A DNA stretch of 64,000 nt from Amycolatopsis antarctica (GCF_002262875.1 NZ_NKYE01000012.1:62001-126000); one strand, 5' to 3'. Positions 1 to 9,366 are shown, counted from the first letter of the stretch. Numbers and translations: made by a program. Notes: generated from the sequence alone by a model not told the origin.

Positions 1-192
1 AACGTCGCGGGCGTCCGCTGTGTCGGGGCGCCGGTCCTCGACTCGGACGGCAGGGCGCACGCCGCCGTCGTCATCCAGGTTCCCACCGTGCGAATGCCGC
101 GCGCGCGGGTGCGCGAACTGGGCGTGCGAGCGGTCACCGGGGCCAAGGAGATCGCGCAGTTCGTGCCGATCAACCGGGTCATGTCCCGCTGA
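1..192 (+). CDS. IclR-family regulator, C-terminal fragment (cut by window edge)
   Basis: The frame is open from base 1 and stops at 190-192. The 63 visible residues match the end of an IclR effector-binding domain: a GVRCVGAPV strand, then VLDSDGRAHAAVVIQVP, then a final helix. The winged helix-turn-helix lies outside the window, so the start and length are unknown. Its stop overlaps the convergent stop of the next gene by 14 nt. By position it could regulate the FAD/Fe-S dehydrogenase or the transhydrogenase to its right, but that is inference. Confidence 0.8.
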   Translation, partial: NVAGVRCVGAPVLDSDGRAHAAVVIQVPTVRMPRARVRELGVRAVTGAKEIAQFVPINRVMSR

Positions 193-3055
193 CTCCCAGT
201 TCCCGCGCGGTCAGCGTCGCCAGGTGCACGGGGTCGCGGTCGGTCAGTTGACGGATCTGCGTCCGGCAACTGAAACCGTCCGCGTGAATCGCGGTGTCGG
301 CGGACGCCGCCCGTACCGCGGGCAGCAGTTCGTGCTCGCCACACGCGACGGAGACCTCGTAGTGGTCGCGCTCGAAACCGAAGTTGCCCGCGAGCCCGCA
401 GCAGCCGCCTTCGAGTACGTCGACCTCGCCCGCGACGGAGCCGAGCACCGCGCGGTCGGCGTCGAACCCGAGATCGGCGTGCTGGTGGCAGTGCACCTGC
501 GTCAGCACCCGGCCCCCGCCGGGCCGTCGCCCACGGAGTGCCGCGTGGTCACCGACCAGCTCGGCGAACGTGCGGGTGCACGCGGCCAGTGCGGGGACGC
601 GGGGATCGTCGGGCAGCAGTTCTGCCGCGTCGGCGCGCAACATCGCGGTACAACTCGGTTCCAGCCCGACCACCGGCACTCCGCGTTCGAGCCACGGCTC
701 CAGCACATCGAGTGTGCGTGACAGCTTCTCGCGGGCGGTGCCGAGCTGTCCGGTGCTGTACCACGTCAGTCCACAGCAGACCGATCTGCTCGGAAGGTGC
801 ACCTCGTATCCGAGTTCTTCCAGTACCGCGACGGCATCCCGTCCGGGGCCGGGGTCGAAGTAGTTGGTGAAGGTATCCGGCCACAGCACCACCGGGTCGC
901 CACCGGGACGGGCTCCGCCACGCCGGGTCCACCACGAGCGGAAGGTCCGCTCGGCCAGTTTCGGGATGTCACGCTCGGCAGCGACACCGCCGATCCGTTT
1001 GAGCAGCGGGGCCAGCCGCGAGGACGTGACCGCGTTGACCACGCGGGGTGCGAGGGCGCCGAACCGTAGCCAGCGAGGCAGGGCTCCCATGCCGTAGTGC
1101 GACATCGGGCGGCGGCGATTCCGGTAGTGCTTGCTGAGGAACTCGGCTTTGTAGGCGGCCATGTCCACCCCGACCGGGCAGTCGGTCTTGCAGCCCTTGC
1201 AGCCGAGGCAGAGATCGAGCGCGTCCTTGACCTCCGTGGACCGCCAGCCGTCGGTGATCACATCTCCGGCGAGCATCTCGAACAGCAACCGGGCCCGGCC
1301 TCGCGTCGAGTGCTTCTCCTCGCGCGTCGCGCGGTAGCTCGGGCACATCACCCCGCCGGAAGGGGCCAGGCATTTGCCCACGCCGACACAGCGACGCGTT
1401 GCCGCGGCGAAATCTCCGCCGTCGGCGTGCAGGGCGAGCTGGGCACGTGTGGGCAGCACGGGCGGGGCGACCACCGGGCGCAGATCGGCGTCCAGCGGGG
1501 CTGGGTCGACCACACGGTGCGGGTTCATCCTGCCCTCCGGATCGAAGGCGGACTTGAACTCGCCGAACGCGCTGATGATGTGCGGTGGGAACATCTTCGG
1601 CAGCAGTTCCGCCCGCGCCTGCCCGTCCCCGTGCTCGCCCGAGAGCGATCCGCCGTGCTCGACGACCAGATCCGCGGCCTCTTCGAGGAACCTGCGGTAC
1701 CGGTGGCGGGCGTCCGTGGCTGTGAACGGGAAATCGATCCGCACGTGCAGGCATCCGTCACCGAAGTGTCCGTAGACCGCACCGCGCCTGCCGTGGTCCT
1801 CCATCAGCTTCTCGAAGTCCCGCAGGTACCCGCCGAGGCGATCCGGTGGCACGGCCGCGTCCTCCCAACCCGACCACGCCTCGGAACCGTCGGCCAGGCG
1901 GGTCGCCAGGCCGGCACCTTCCTCGCGGATCCGCCACAGGGCGCGACGGTGGGACGGGTCGCCGACGACCGTCGCGGTGGCGCCGACATCGGGTGCCACC
2001 GCAGCGACCCGCCGCGCCAGCTCCTGCGCCTGCTCGACCGTGTCTGCCCCGGTCTCGAGGTAGAGCCACGCTCCTCCCGGCGGGAGGTCGGCGTCCACGG
2101 CCGCCGCTCCGCGGCGTGCGCGCAGGGCCGCCACCAGCTTGCCGTCGATGCCCTCCACGGTGAGCACCGGCAGGCCGAGCAGTGCCGGAACGGCCTCGGC
2201 GGCACTCACGTTGTCCGGGAATCCGAGCACGGCCATCGATCTCGCGGCCGGTGACGCGACCAGGCCGACGGTCGCGCTGAGCACGGTCGCGCAGGTGCCC
2301 TCGCTACCGACCAGGGCCCGCGCCAGGTTCCACCCGTTCTCCGGCAGCAACGCGTCGAGGTTGTATCCGGACACTCGCCGGGGAAGGGACGGGAAGGCGG
2401 CACGGATCCGGTCGGCGTCACGCTCGACGAGTGCGGCGAGGCCGCGATACAGCGTGCCGGTCCGGTCACCACGCGCGCACAGGCGTTCCAGTTCGTCCAC
2501 CGGCGTGGGGCCGACCTCCAGCACCGTGCCGTCCGCGAGCGCGATCTCCAGTGAACGGACGTTGTCCGCCGTCTTCCCCCACGCGACCGAGTGCGATCCG
2601 CACGCGTTGTTGCCGATCATCCCCCCGAGCGTGCACCGGTTGTGCGTCGACGGGTCGGGGCCGAAGGTCAGCCCGTGCGGGGCGGCCGCGGCGCGCAGGC
2701 GGTCGAGGACCAGTCCCGGCTGTACCCGGGCGGTGGCGTGTTCCGGATCGAGGTCGAGTACCCGGTCGAGATGCCGGGTGAAGTCGATGATGACGGCGGT
2801 GTTCGCCGCCTGTCCGCCGATGCTGGTACCCGCTCCCCTCGGCAGCACCGGCAGGCCACGTTGCGCGCACACTTCCAGCGTCGCCAGCACGTCGGCGTTC
2901 GACCGCGGGGTGACGACCGCGATCGGAACGTGCCGGTAGTTGGACGCATCCGTGGAGTACATGGCGCGGGTCGCGTCGTCCACCCGCACCTCTCCCTCGA
3001 TCGTCGCCGACAGTGCTCGCGCCAGTGCGCCGGTCTCCTCAGATGCGACAGTCAA
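179..3055 (-). CDS. FAD-linked oxidase / Fe-S fusion dehydrogenase (D-2-hydroxyglutarate or D-lactate dehydrogenase-like, YdiJ type)
   Basis: A 958-aa fusion. An FAD-binding_4 domain (about 40-240, PRGAGTSIGG and a GNNACGSHS loop) and an FAD-oxidase C-terminal domain (about 270-530) lead into two ferredoxin-type Cys clusters (CVGVGKC near 556, CLGCKGCKTDCPVG near 617). Two CCG motifs follow (CCGLTWYS, CCGLAGNFG). This order is that of YdiJ-type membrane-associated D-2-hydroxyacid dehydrogenases, which pass electrons to the respiratory chain. The start is TTG with GGAG five bases upstream. It faces a hydroxyacid-oxoacid transhydrogenase whose by-product is D-2-hydroxyglutarate, which favours that substrate; D-lactate or glycolate remain possible. 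Confidence 0.85.
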   Translation of the reverse strand: MTVASEETGALARALSATIEGEVRVDDATRAMYSTDASNYRHVPIAVVTPRSNADVLATLEVCAQRGLPVLPRGAGTSIGGQAANTAVIIDFTRHLDRVLDLDPEHATARVQPGLVLDRLRAAAAPHGLTFGPDPSTHNRCTLGGMIGNNACGSHSVAWGKTADNVRSLEIALADGTVLEVGPTPVDELERLCARGDRTGTLYRGLAALVERDADRIRAAFPSLPRRVSGYNLDALLPENGWNLARALVGSEGTCATVLSATVGLVASPAARSMAVLGFPDNVSAAEAVPALLGLPVLTVEGIDGKLVAALRARRGAAAVDADLPPGGAWLYLETGADTVEQAQELARRVAAVAPDVGATATVVGDPSHRRALWRIREEGAGLATRLADGSEAWSGWEDAAVPPDRLGGYLRDFEKLMEDHGRRGAVYGHFGDGCLHVRIDFPFTATDARHRYRRFLEEAADLVVEHGGSLSGEHGDGQARAELLPKMFPPHIISAFGEFKSAFDPEGRMNPHRVVDPAPLDADLRPVVAPPVLPTRAQLALHADGGDFAAATRRCVGVGKCLAPSGGVMCPSYRATREEKHSTRGRARLLFEMLAGDVITDGWRSTEVKDALDLCLGCKGCKTDCPVGVDMAAYKAEFLSKHYRNRRRPMSHYGMGALPRWLRFGALAPRVVNAVTSSRLAPLLKRIGGVAAERDIPKLAERTFRSWWTRRGGARPGGDPVVLWPDTFTNYFDPGPGRDAVAVLEELGYEVHLPSRSVCCGLTWYSTGQLGTAREKLSRTLDVLEPWLERGVPVVGLEPSCTAMLRADAAELLPDDPRVPALAACTRTFAELVGDHAALRGRRPGGGRVLTQVHCHQHADLGFDADRAVLGSVAGEVDVLEGGCCGLAGNFGFERDHYEVSVACGEHELLPAVRAASADTAIHADGFSCRTQIRQLTDRDPVHLATLTARELGVSGT

Positions 3056-3137
3056 TGCGGCTCCGTCCCTTGCGACTTCTGCTGGTGGCCCGCGATCCGG
3101 TCTTTACGAACGGGGCTCCGGCACCTACCGTGACTGG

Positions 3138-3167
3138 CCACATAGTGGTTGCCTATCCCACATAGTG
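3138..3167. promoter_or_regulatory. Tandem CCACATAGTG boxes in a divergent promoter
   Basis: The decamer CCACATAGTG occurs at 3138-3147 and again at 3158-3167, exactly 20 bp apart (about two helical turns). Each copy has CAC-ATA-GTG dyad symmetry, and a partial third CCACATA lies at 3184. On the minus strand TTGACA (3166-3171) abuts the right copy and the left copy lies where the -10 would be. A bound regulator would therefore cover the promoter of the FAD/Fe-S gene. The regulator is not identified; the partial IclR gene is a candidate. Confidence 0.55.
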
Positions 3168-3215
3168 TCAATGGGAGGGTGCGCCACATACGCAACCGAT
3201 GATCGGAGCCCGCCG

Positions 3216-4490
3216 ATGAAGCCGGACATCCAACCCAACGAAAGCGTCTTCACCTGGGCCGCACCGCCACTGAAGTTCGGTGTGGGTGCGATCGACGAGA
3301 TCGGCGCGGAGGCCGCGGCCACCGGCGCCTCGTCCTGCCTGGTGATCACCGACCGCGGAGTCCGCGAGACGGGAATTCCGGACCGGGTGCAGCGCAGCCT
3401 CACCTCTGCCGGACTCAAGGCGGAGGTGTTCGACCGGGTCGGGGTGGAGCCGACCGACGAGAGCATCGCCGAGGCGGTCACGTTCGCACGGGAACAGGAC
3501 TGGGACTGTTTCGTCGCCATCGGCGGAGGATCCGCGATGGACACCGCCAAGGCGGTCAACCTGCTCACCACCCACCCGGGGGAACTGCTCGACTACGTGA
3601 CACCTCCCATCGGCGAGGGCACGGCACCCTGGCTGCCACTCAAGCCACTGATCGCGGTACCCACGACGGCGGGGACCGGTTCCGAGTCCACGACCATCTG
3701 TGTGATCGACTTCCTCGGTCTGCACCTCAAGGCAGGCGTGAGCCACCCGCGCCTGCGCCCCTCGCTGGCCGTGGTGGACCCGCGCACACTGCTGACGCTG
3801 CCGCCGGAGGTGACCGCGGCCAGCGGAATGGACGTGCTCTCGCACGCACTGGAGAGCTACACCGCGATCCGCTACGACGCCAAGTCGGCACCCGAGGATC
3901 CGATGCGGCGGCCCGCGTTCTGCGGCTCGAACCCGATCAGTGACGTCTGGTGCGAGATGGCGCTGGGCCTGGTCGGCAAACACCTGCGTGCGGCGGTGTG
4001 CAACGGCCGCGACCTGCACGCGCGAACCCAGATGGCGCTCGCGTCCACCTACGCGGGCACCGGTTTCGGCAACGCGGGCACCCACCTGCCGCACGCCAAC
4101 GCCTACCCGGTGGCGGGTGCGGTGAAGGACTACCAGGCGGCGGGTTACCCACCGATGCCGATGGTCCCCCACGGCCAGGCCGTCTCGGTCACCGCGGCCG
4201 CCGTGTTCCGCTGGACCTACCCGGCCGACCCCGAGCGTCACCTGCGGGCGGCGGAGCTGTTGTCCGGACGTACTTTCACCCGTACCGACGGCGCCGAAGC
4301 CCTGCCCGGCGTGCTGACCGAACTGATGGCCGACATCGGTATGCCACCCGGACTGCGTAGCTTCGGTTACGAGGAGAAGAACATCGGCGAACTCGTCGAC
4401 GGGACCATGAAGCAGACCCGCCAGATGGCGGTCGTGCCCCGGCCACTCGACCGGGCGGCGGCGGAACGCATCTTCCTGCAGTCCCTGTGA
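3216..4490 (+). CDS. Hydroxyacid-oxoacid transhydrogenase (iron-containing alcohol dehydrogenase family, ADHFE1-like)
   Basis: 424 aa. The family member HOT transfers hydride from 4-hydroxybutyrate to 2-oxoglutarate, giving succinate semialdehyde and D-2-hydroxyglutarate, with tightly bound NAD. The conserved HOT pattern is present: VEPTDESI near 78, the GGGSAMDTAKA nucleotide loop near 103, PLKPLIAVPTTAGTGSE, the metal-binding DVLSHALESY, GSNPISD, GFGNAGTHLPHA and VPHG. I start at 3216 because the homology begins just after this ATG; the open frame upstream runs through the operator region. The MHS transporter follows after 25 nt and the FAD/Fe-S dehydrogenase is divergent. A sulfoacetaldehyde reductase role is conceivable given the region but fits the motifs less well. 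Confidence 0.85.
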   Translation: MKPDIQPNESVFTWAAPPLKFGVGAIDEIGAEAAATGASSCLVITDRGVRETGIPDRVQRSLTSAGLKAEVFDRVGVEPTDESIAEAVTFAREQDWDCFVAIGGGSAMDTAKAVNLLTTHPGELLDYVTPPIGEGTAPWLPLKPLIAVPTTAGTGSESTTICVIDFLGLHLKAGVSHPRLRPSLAVVDPRTLLTLPPEVTAASGMDVLSHALESYTAIRYDAKSAPEDPMRRPAFCGSNPISDVWCEMALGLVGKHLRAAVCNGRDLHARTQMALASTYAGTGFGNAGTHLPHANAYPVAGAVKDYQAAGYPPMPMVPHGQAVSVTAAAVFRWTYPADPERHLRAAELLSGRTFTRTDGAEALPGVLTELMADIGMPPGLRSFGYEEKNIGELVDGTMKQTRQMAVVPRPLDRAAAERIFLQSL

Positions 4491-4515
4491 CCGCTCGAAC
4501 CGAGGAGCACAGAAC

Positions 4516-5895
4516 ATGACAGGAACAACGAAAGACGAACACGTCGACCGCCGGGAACTGCGCACCGTCGTCGCGTCGAGCGTCATCGGCACGACCGTCG
4601 AGTGGTACGACTTCTTCCTGTACGGCACCGCCGCCGGCATCGTCTTCAACAAGCTCTACTTCCCCAGCGAGGACCCGCTGGTCGGCACCCTGCTGTCGTT
4701 CGCGACGTTCGCGCTCGGCTTCGTGGCCCGGCCGATCGGCGGGCTGATCTTCGGGCACATCGGCGACCGCGTCGGCCGCAAGAAGACCCTGGTGGCGACG
4801 ATGCTCATCATGGGTGTCGCCACCTGCGCGATCGGCCTGGTGCCCACCTACGGTTCCATCGGCGTGGCGGCTCCGATCATTCTCGTCCTGCTGCGGCTGG
4901 CCCAGGGCGTGGCCATCGGAGGCGAATGGGGTGGCGCGGTGCTGATGGCCGTCGAGTACGCCCCACGCGGCAGGCGTGGTTTCTACGGCAGCTTCCCGCA
5001 GATCGGACTGGCACTCGGACTGATGCTCGGCACGGGTGTCTTCGCCGGGCTGGACGCCGTGATGAGCAGCGAGGCGTTCCTTTCCTGGGGCTGGCGAATC
5101 GCGTTCGGACTATCCGCGATCCTCGTGCTGGTAGGGATGTTCATCCGGCTCAGGGTGATCGAGACCCCGGCGTTCAGGAAAATGGAGCAGAGCAAGGCCA
5201 AGGCGACGGTGCCGGCGGTCGAGCTGGCCAGGAACCCGTTGTCGCGCAGGCATGTGCTGCTCGGAATGGGAAGCAGACTGACCGAGGGGATCGCGTTCAA
5301 CACCTGGGCGGTGTTCGCGATCTCCTACGGGACCGAAACCATCGGAATGGAACGGCAGCCGCTGCTGCTGGGCGTGATGGCGGCGGCCGCGGTCATGCTG
5401 GTGTTCATCCCGTTGTTCGGCCGCGCGTCCGACCGTTACGGTCGCAGACGAGTGTTCGCGTTGGGGGCCGTGCTCACCGGAGCCGTGAGCTTTCCCGCAC
5501 TCGCCGTTCTCGAAACGGCGCAACCTCTGGTCATCGGGATCGGGATCGTGGTCGTTCTGGGAATCTGCTATCCGATGATGTACGGGCCGCAGGCCGCGCT
5601 GTACTCCGAGATGTTCCCCACGGCGGTGCGTTGTACCGGAATCTCGTTCGTGTACCAGTTCTCCGGGATATTCGCCTCCGGGATGACTCCGCTGATCCTG
5701 TCCTTTCTGGTCGGACAGGCAGGTGGCGGTTACGGCCTGGTACTCACCTACCTGCTCGCGGCGACCGTGCTGAGCACGGTGTGCACACTCGCGATCCGGC
5801 GCGGCGACCTGTTCTCCGACGACGACGGGCCGGCCCCGGCCGGTGACGGACGGGAATCAGGGGGGCATCGGCAGGCCGTCGGCGGGCCGGGATAA
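4516..5895 (+). CDS. MFS transporter, metabolite:H+ symporter (MHS) family
   Basis: 459 aa with about 12 predicted membrane segments. It carries MHS hallmarks: an N-terminal SVIGTTVEWYDFFLYG, FVARPIGGLIFGHIGDRVGRKKTL between helices 2 and 3, and the QGVAIGGEWGGA stretch. The family takes up small carboxylates, betaines or shikimate with protons. A GAGGAGC ribosome site lies before the ATG and only 25 nt separate it from the transhydrogenase, so the two are probably co-transcribed. The carried substrate is likely an organic acid used by that enzyme, such as a 4-hydroxy acid, but nothing in the sequence fixes it. The C-terminus is hydrophilic and Gly-rich. Confidence 0.85.
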   Translation: MTGTTKDEHVDRRELRTVVASSVIGTTVEWYDFFLYGTAAGIVFNKLYFPSEDPLVGTLLSFATFALGFVARPIGGLIFGHIGDRVGRKKTLVATMLIMGVATCAIGLVPTYGSIGVAAPIILVLLRLAQGVAIGGEWGGAVLMAVEYAPRGRRGFYGSFPQIGLALGLMLGTGVFAGLDAVMSSEAFLSWGWRIAFGLSAILVLVGMFIRLRVIETPAFRKMEQSKAKATVPAVELARNPLSRRHVLLGMGSRLTEGIAFNTWAVFAISYGTETIGMERQPLLLGVMAAAAVMLVFIPLFGRASDRYGRRRVFALGAVLTGAVSFPALAVLETAQPLVIGIGIVVVLGICYPMMYGPQAALYSEMFPTAVRCTGISFVYQFSGIFASGMTPLILSFLVGQAGGGYGLVLTYLLAATVLSTVCTLAIRRGDLFSDDDGPAPAGDGRESGGHRQAVGGPG

Positions 5896-5932
5896 CTCAC
5901 CGGGCGTCCGCGGTGCCGGCCGCGGCCGGCCG

Positions 5933-6967
5933 TCAGGCGCTGGGTCGCGTTCCTTCGCGGCCCAGCGCCTGCACGGCACTGACGACGGCCATGACCTCGA
6001 TGTCGTGAGCCGAACACCCGCGCGAAAGGTCGTTCAGCGGGAGCCGCAAGCCCTGGAGCACCGGCCCGAGTGCGGTCGCACCACCGAGCCGTTCGGCGAT
6101 CTTGTAGCCGATGTTCCCGGCGTCGAGATTCGGAAACACCATGACGTTGGCGTGACCGGCCACCAGGGAACCGGGAGCCTTCTTCGCTCCCACCGTCGCC
6201 ACGACCGCGGCATCGAGCTGCAGCTCACCGTCCACCGCGAGCCCCGGCGCTCGCTGACGCACCAGTTCCGTCGCGGTTCGCACCTTGTCGACGCTGGCAT
6301 GGCTGGCGCTGCCCTGCGTGGAGAACGAGAGCATCGCGACCTTCGGGTCCTCTTCGGTGAGCGTGCCGAACGTCTCCGCGGTGGCGACCGCGATGTCCGC
6401 GAGTTGGGTGGCGTCCGGGTCGGGAAGCACCGCGCAGTCGGCGAACGCCACCACTGGGCCATCGGCGAGCAGCATCAGGAAGAGGCTGCTGACACTGCCG
6501 GCGCCCTCTCGCAGGCCGACCACCCGCAATCCAGCGCGCAGTACGTCGGCGGTGGGCCGGGTCGCGCCGGCCACACAGGCGTCGAACACGCCGGTGCGGA
6601 GCCCGGCCGCGGCGAGGTAGAGCGGGTCCCGTTCGGCGGCGGACAGGTCGGCGGCCCTGCGGCCACTGAAACCCTCACGCAGGGCCCCGGTCACATCCTC
6701 CCGCTCCGCGAGCCGTCCGGAATCGAGGACGATCTCGCCCGGCAGGTCGAGGCCGAGCCGCGCGGCCACCGCACGGATCTTCACGGGCTCACCGACGAGC
6801 TTCGGCCGAACGAGGCTCACCTCGTGCAGTCGCAGCGCGGCCGTGATCGTCCGCTCGTCCGTGGCGTCGGGCAACGCCACGGACAGCCCGCGGCCGATGA
6901 TTCGGCGCCGCCAACCGGCCAGCAGTCCGGCCGCCGGGCTCGCCTCGGGATCCGCCAGTGCTCGCAT
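5933..6967 (-). CDS. pta: Phosphate acetyltransferase
   Basis: 344 aa from the ATG at 6967. An in-frame ATG at 7018 would add 17 residues but lies inside the operator at 7013-7027, so I prefer the shorter form. It is a single-domain Pta/PTA_PTB protein, with [60 protein letters not shown] and a final [13 protein letters not shown]. It converts acetyl phosphate plus CoA to acetyl-CoA. In sulfonate degradation this step follows Xsc, encoded 12.8 kb downstream. It is divergent from an IclR gene and shares its operator-containing promoter region. Confidence 0.92.
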   Translation of the reverse strand: MRALADPEASPAAGLLAGWRRRIIGRGLSVALPDATDERTITAALRLHEVSLVRPKLVGEPVKIRAVAARLGLDLPGEIVLDSGRLAEREDVTGALREGFSGRRAADLSAAERDPLYLAAAGLRTGVFDACVAGATRPTADVLRAGLRVVGLREGAGSVSSLFLMLLADGPVVAFADCAVLPDPDATQLADIAVATAETFGTLTEEDPKVAMLSFSTQGSASHASVDKVRTATELVRQRAPGLAVDGELQLDAAVVATVGAKKAPGSLVAGHANVMVFPNLDAGNIGYKIAERLGGATALGPVLQGLRLPLNDLSRGCSAHDIEVMAVVSAVQALGREGTRPSA

Positions 6968-7012
6968 CGCCCTGCTTCCGGTCGATCCTCGCGACCAGAT
7001 CCTCCGATCGCA

Positions 7013-7027
7013 TTCCATAAAATGGAA
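7013..7027. promoter_or_regulatory. Perfect inverted repeat TTCCAT-AAA-ATGGAA, candidate IclR operator
   Basis: A 15-bp perfect dyad in the pta/iclR divergent intergenic region. With its flank it reads ATTCCA-N5-TGGAA, the same core as the site at 9420-9436. Two copies of an AT-rich dyad in GC-rich DNA, both next to genes of one pathway, make chance unlikely. The IclR protein encoded at 7121 is the natural ligand; binding is inferred. Confidence 0.65.
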
Positions 7028-7120
7028 ACTTATTCCACCGATGAAACCTAAGTCAGCGCCGGATGTGCTGTCAACGCGCGGGGTACGCTGCTTCCAACAT
7101 GTGACAGGAGGGAGTCATTC

Positions 7121-7909
7121 ATGAGCGTGACCGCCGAGGGCGGCCGGGTGGCCGGTGCCCAGACCGTGGCCAGAGCGTTCGCCGTGCTGCGGCTCTTCCG
7201 AGACCACCGCGGCGATCTGGGAGTCGGCGCCGTGTCCAGGGAACTGGGGCTCAACCTGAGCACCACGCACCGGATAGTGCGCGCACTGGTCGCCGAGGGT
7301 TACCTGGCGCAGAACGAGGACAACGAGCGGTACTACCTGGGCACGGCCGCATTGCTGCTCGGCCAGGCGGCGCACCACAACTTCGGTCTCGATGTCGTCT
7401 ACCCGGTGTTGCAGGAACTCGGGCGGGCCACCGGCGAATCGGTGAACCTCGGGGTTCTCGCCGGTGACGTCGCCGTGGTGGTGGAACGAATCGAATCCGC
7501 GCAACCCCTGCGATTCACCCAGCCGCCGGGCACCCGCGTGCCGCTGCACGCGTCGTCGATGGGCAAGGCACTGCTGGCGTTCAATCCCGAGGTGGAGGCC
7601 CGGACCCTGAAGGGTGTCAACCGGCTCACGCGAGTCACCGTCAAGACCCACGCCACGGCACGGAGCCTGCGCTCCGATCTCGACGCCATCCGCGCTCGCG
7701 GCTGGAGCACCGACGATGAGGAGTCCACTATCGGGGTCCGTTGTGTGGGAGCCGCTATCGGCGACAACCTCGGCGTGGCCAGGGCGGCACTTGCCGTGCA
7801 GGCCCCCGCCGTGCGGGTCCCGGACGAACGTTTCGACGAACTCGGCCCGCAGGTCGCCTCGGCGGCGAAGGAGATCTCGGCGCTGCTGCCCACCGGCCAC
7901 AGCTTCTGA
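7121..7909 (+). CDS. IclR-family transcriptional regulator
   Basis: 262 aa. An N-terminal winged helix-turn-helix (about 12-75; VSRELGLNLSTTHRIVRALV recognition region) precedes an IclR effector domain (about 90-255; RIESAQPLRFTQPPGTRVPLHASSMGKALLAF, WSTDDEESTIGVRCVGAAI). GGAGGGAG lies 6 nt before the ATG. It sits between pta and the MFS transporter, and matching dyads lie beside both its own promoter and that transporter. It is therefore likely the local repressor or activator of the sulfoacetate branch. The effector is unknown; sulfoacetate or a CoA thioester would fit. Confidence 0.9.
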   Translation: MSVTAEGGRVAGAQTVARAFAVLRLFRDHRGDLGVGAVSRELGLNLSTTHRIVRALVAEGYLAQNEDNERYYLGTAALLLGQAAHHNFGLDVVYPVLQELGRATGESVNLGVLAGDVAVVVERIESAQPLRFTQPPGTRVPLHASSMGKALLAFNPEVEARTLKGVNRLTRVTVKTHATARSLRSDLDAIRARGWSTDDEESTIGVRCVGAAIGDNLGVARAALAVQAPAVRVPDERFDELGPQVASAAKEISALLPTGHSF

Positions 7910-7913
7910 CGCG

Positions 7914-7949
7914 CGGCCGGACGGCAGGAGACCCCCCGCCGTCCGGCCG
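7914..7949. terminator. Bidirectional hairpin terminator
   Basis: A perfect 12-bp stem (7914-7925 with 7938-7949) and 12-nt loop lies between the convergent iclR and MFS genes, 5 nt after one stop and 7 nt after the other. No U tract is present on either strand. Confidence 0.6.
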
Positions 7950-7956
7950 TCCGCGA

Positions 7957-9366
7957 CTACGTGGCTGTCGGCGCCGCATCGGCCCCGGGCGGGTCCGGTT
8001 CGGTAGCGCCGCCCGGCCCCACCTCGCCTTCGGGGGAGCCGAGGGAGGTGACCGCGGGTGGCAGCGCGTTGGTCGGGTCGATTCGCAACGAGGTGAGGCC
8101 GCCCACCAGCAACAGGACCGCGGACACCAGGAACGGGACCACCCAGCCGCCGGTCTGGTCGACCAGCAGTCCGAAGATCGCGGGCGACAGGATCCCCGCG
8201 ATACCGAAGCCGGTGTTCATCACCCCGCCTGCGGTGCCGGCATGGTCGGGCGCGAGGTCCATGGGAATGGACCAGAGCACCGGGTTGGTCAGTTCAAGGA
8301 AGAAGAACGCCAGCGCCAGGCACGCGGTGACCAGCACGAGGTCGTGAATGAACAGGGTCGGCACCACGAACACGAACGAACCGAGCAGGCCGCACACGAG
8401 CACCGAACGTCGTGCCAGCTTCAGGTTCCCGGTCCGGCGCAGGAGGCCGTCGGACACCACGCCGCCGACGATGTCCCCGACCACGCCCGCGACCAGCACA
8501 AGGGTGCTGAACAGGGCGAACTTCTCGAGTTCGAGGCCATAACTGCCCGCGAAGAACGACGGTATCCAGGTCAGGTAGACCCAGAGCATCCACCCGTAGC
8601 AGAAGTCGACGAACGTCAGCGGCAGCACTCGTCGCAGGAGTCCACGCCATGGCACCGGTGGCCGGATGTCCGCCCGCTGGTGCGCGGAGAGTTCGGCGAG
8701 TTCGACCTCGGTCATCTTCGGGTGGTCGGCCGGGCGGTCCCGGTAGTTCAGCGCCCAGGCGATCGCCCAGCACAGGCTGACGGCACCGAGGATCCAGAAG
8801 GAGGCACGCCAGTTGAACACCGCGATGATACCGGCGACCACGAGCGGTGCGACGGCATTTCCCAGGCGGGCGAAGGCGTGCGTGATGCCCTGGCCGAATC
8901 CGCGCTGGTCGGCGGGAAGCCAGCGGGCCATCGCCTGGGTGGCGCCCGGGAATGACGCGCCCTCACCGAATCCGAGCGCGAGCCGGGCGGCGAACAAGGT
9001 AGCCATGCCGGACGCGAATCCGGTGAAGGCCGTCGCGAGTGCCCAGACGACGCCGACCACCAGCAGCAGTCTCCGCGGGCCGAACTTGTCCGCGAGTACC
9101 CCGCCGAAGATCTGGAAGAAGGCGTACGGAATCGCGAAGGCGGACAGCACCAGTCCGAGCTGGGTGTTCGACAGGCCGAGGTCCTCGCGGATGAACGGTG
9201 CCGCCGTCGAGATGTTGACCCGGTCGACATAGGTGATGAAGTACATCCCGCACAACAGAAGGAGAACGCGACCACGGACCCGGCCCCGATAGGCCCCGAG
9301 CACACCGCCCGGTCTGCGTCCCCCCGACCCGGACCGATTTCCCTGCACGTTCGCTTGCTGGACCAT
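7957..9366 (-). CDS. MFS transporter, anion:cation symporter family (sulfoacetate-uptake candidate, SauU-like)
   Basis: 469 aa from the ATG at 9366; an upstream in-frame ATG at 9426 lies inside the 9420-9436 operator and is disfavoured. About 12 membrane segments. ACS-family features are YFITYVDRVNISTAAPFIREDLGLS in helix 1, GVLADKFGPRRLL, and GFGEGASFPGATQAMARW in helix 4. Such carriers move organic anions with protons; SauU, the sulfoacetate carrier of Cupriavidus, belongs here. It is divergent from the sulfoacetaldehyde dehydrogenase/CoA-ligase operon, which supports sulfoacetate as substrate. Other organic anions are possible. Confidence 0.75.
   Translation of the reverse strand: MVQQANVQGNRSGSGGRRPGGVLGAYRGRVRGRVLLLLCGMYFITYVDRVNISTAAPFIREDLGLSNTQLGLVLSAFAIPYAFFQIFGGVLADKFGPRRLLLVVGVVWALATAFTGFASGMATLFAARLALGFGEGASFPGATQAMARWLPADQRGFGQGITHAFARLGNAVAPLVVAGIIAVFNWRASFWILGAVSLCWAIAWALNYRDRPADHPKMTEVELAELSAHQRADIRPPVPWRGLLRRVLPLTFVDFCYGWMLWVYLTWIPSFFAGSYGLELEKFALFSTLVLVAGVVGDIVGGVVSDGLLRRTGNLKLARRSVLVCGLLGSFVFVVPTLFIHDLVLVTACLALAFFFLELTNPVLWSIPMDLAPDHAGTAGGVMNTGFGIAGILSPAIFGLLVDQTGGWVVPFLVSAVLLLVGGLTSLRIDPTNALPPAVTSLGSPEGEVGPGGATEPDPPGADAAPTAT

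Noticed and set aside
5920-5980. Inverted repeat CAGGCGCTGGG...CCCAGCGCCTG near the pta stop
   Set aside because: It lies largely inside the pta coding end; it may help termination, but coding constraint could produce it, so it is not listed as a terminator.
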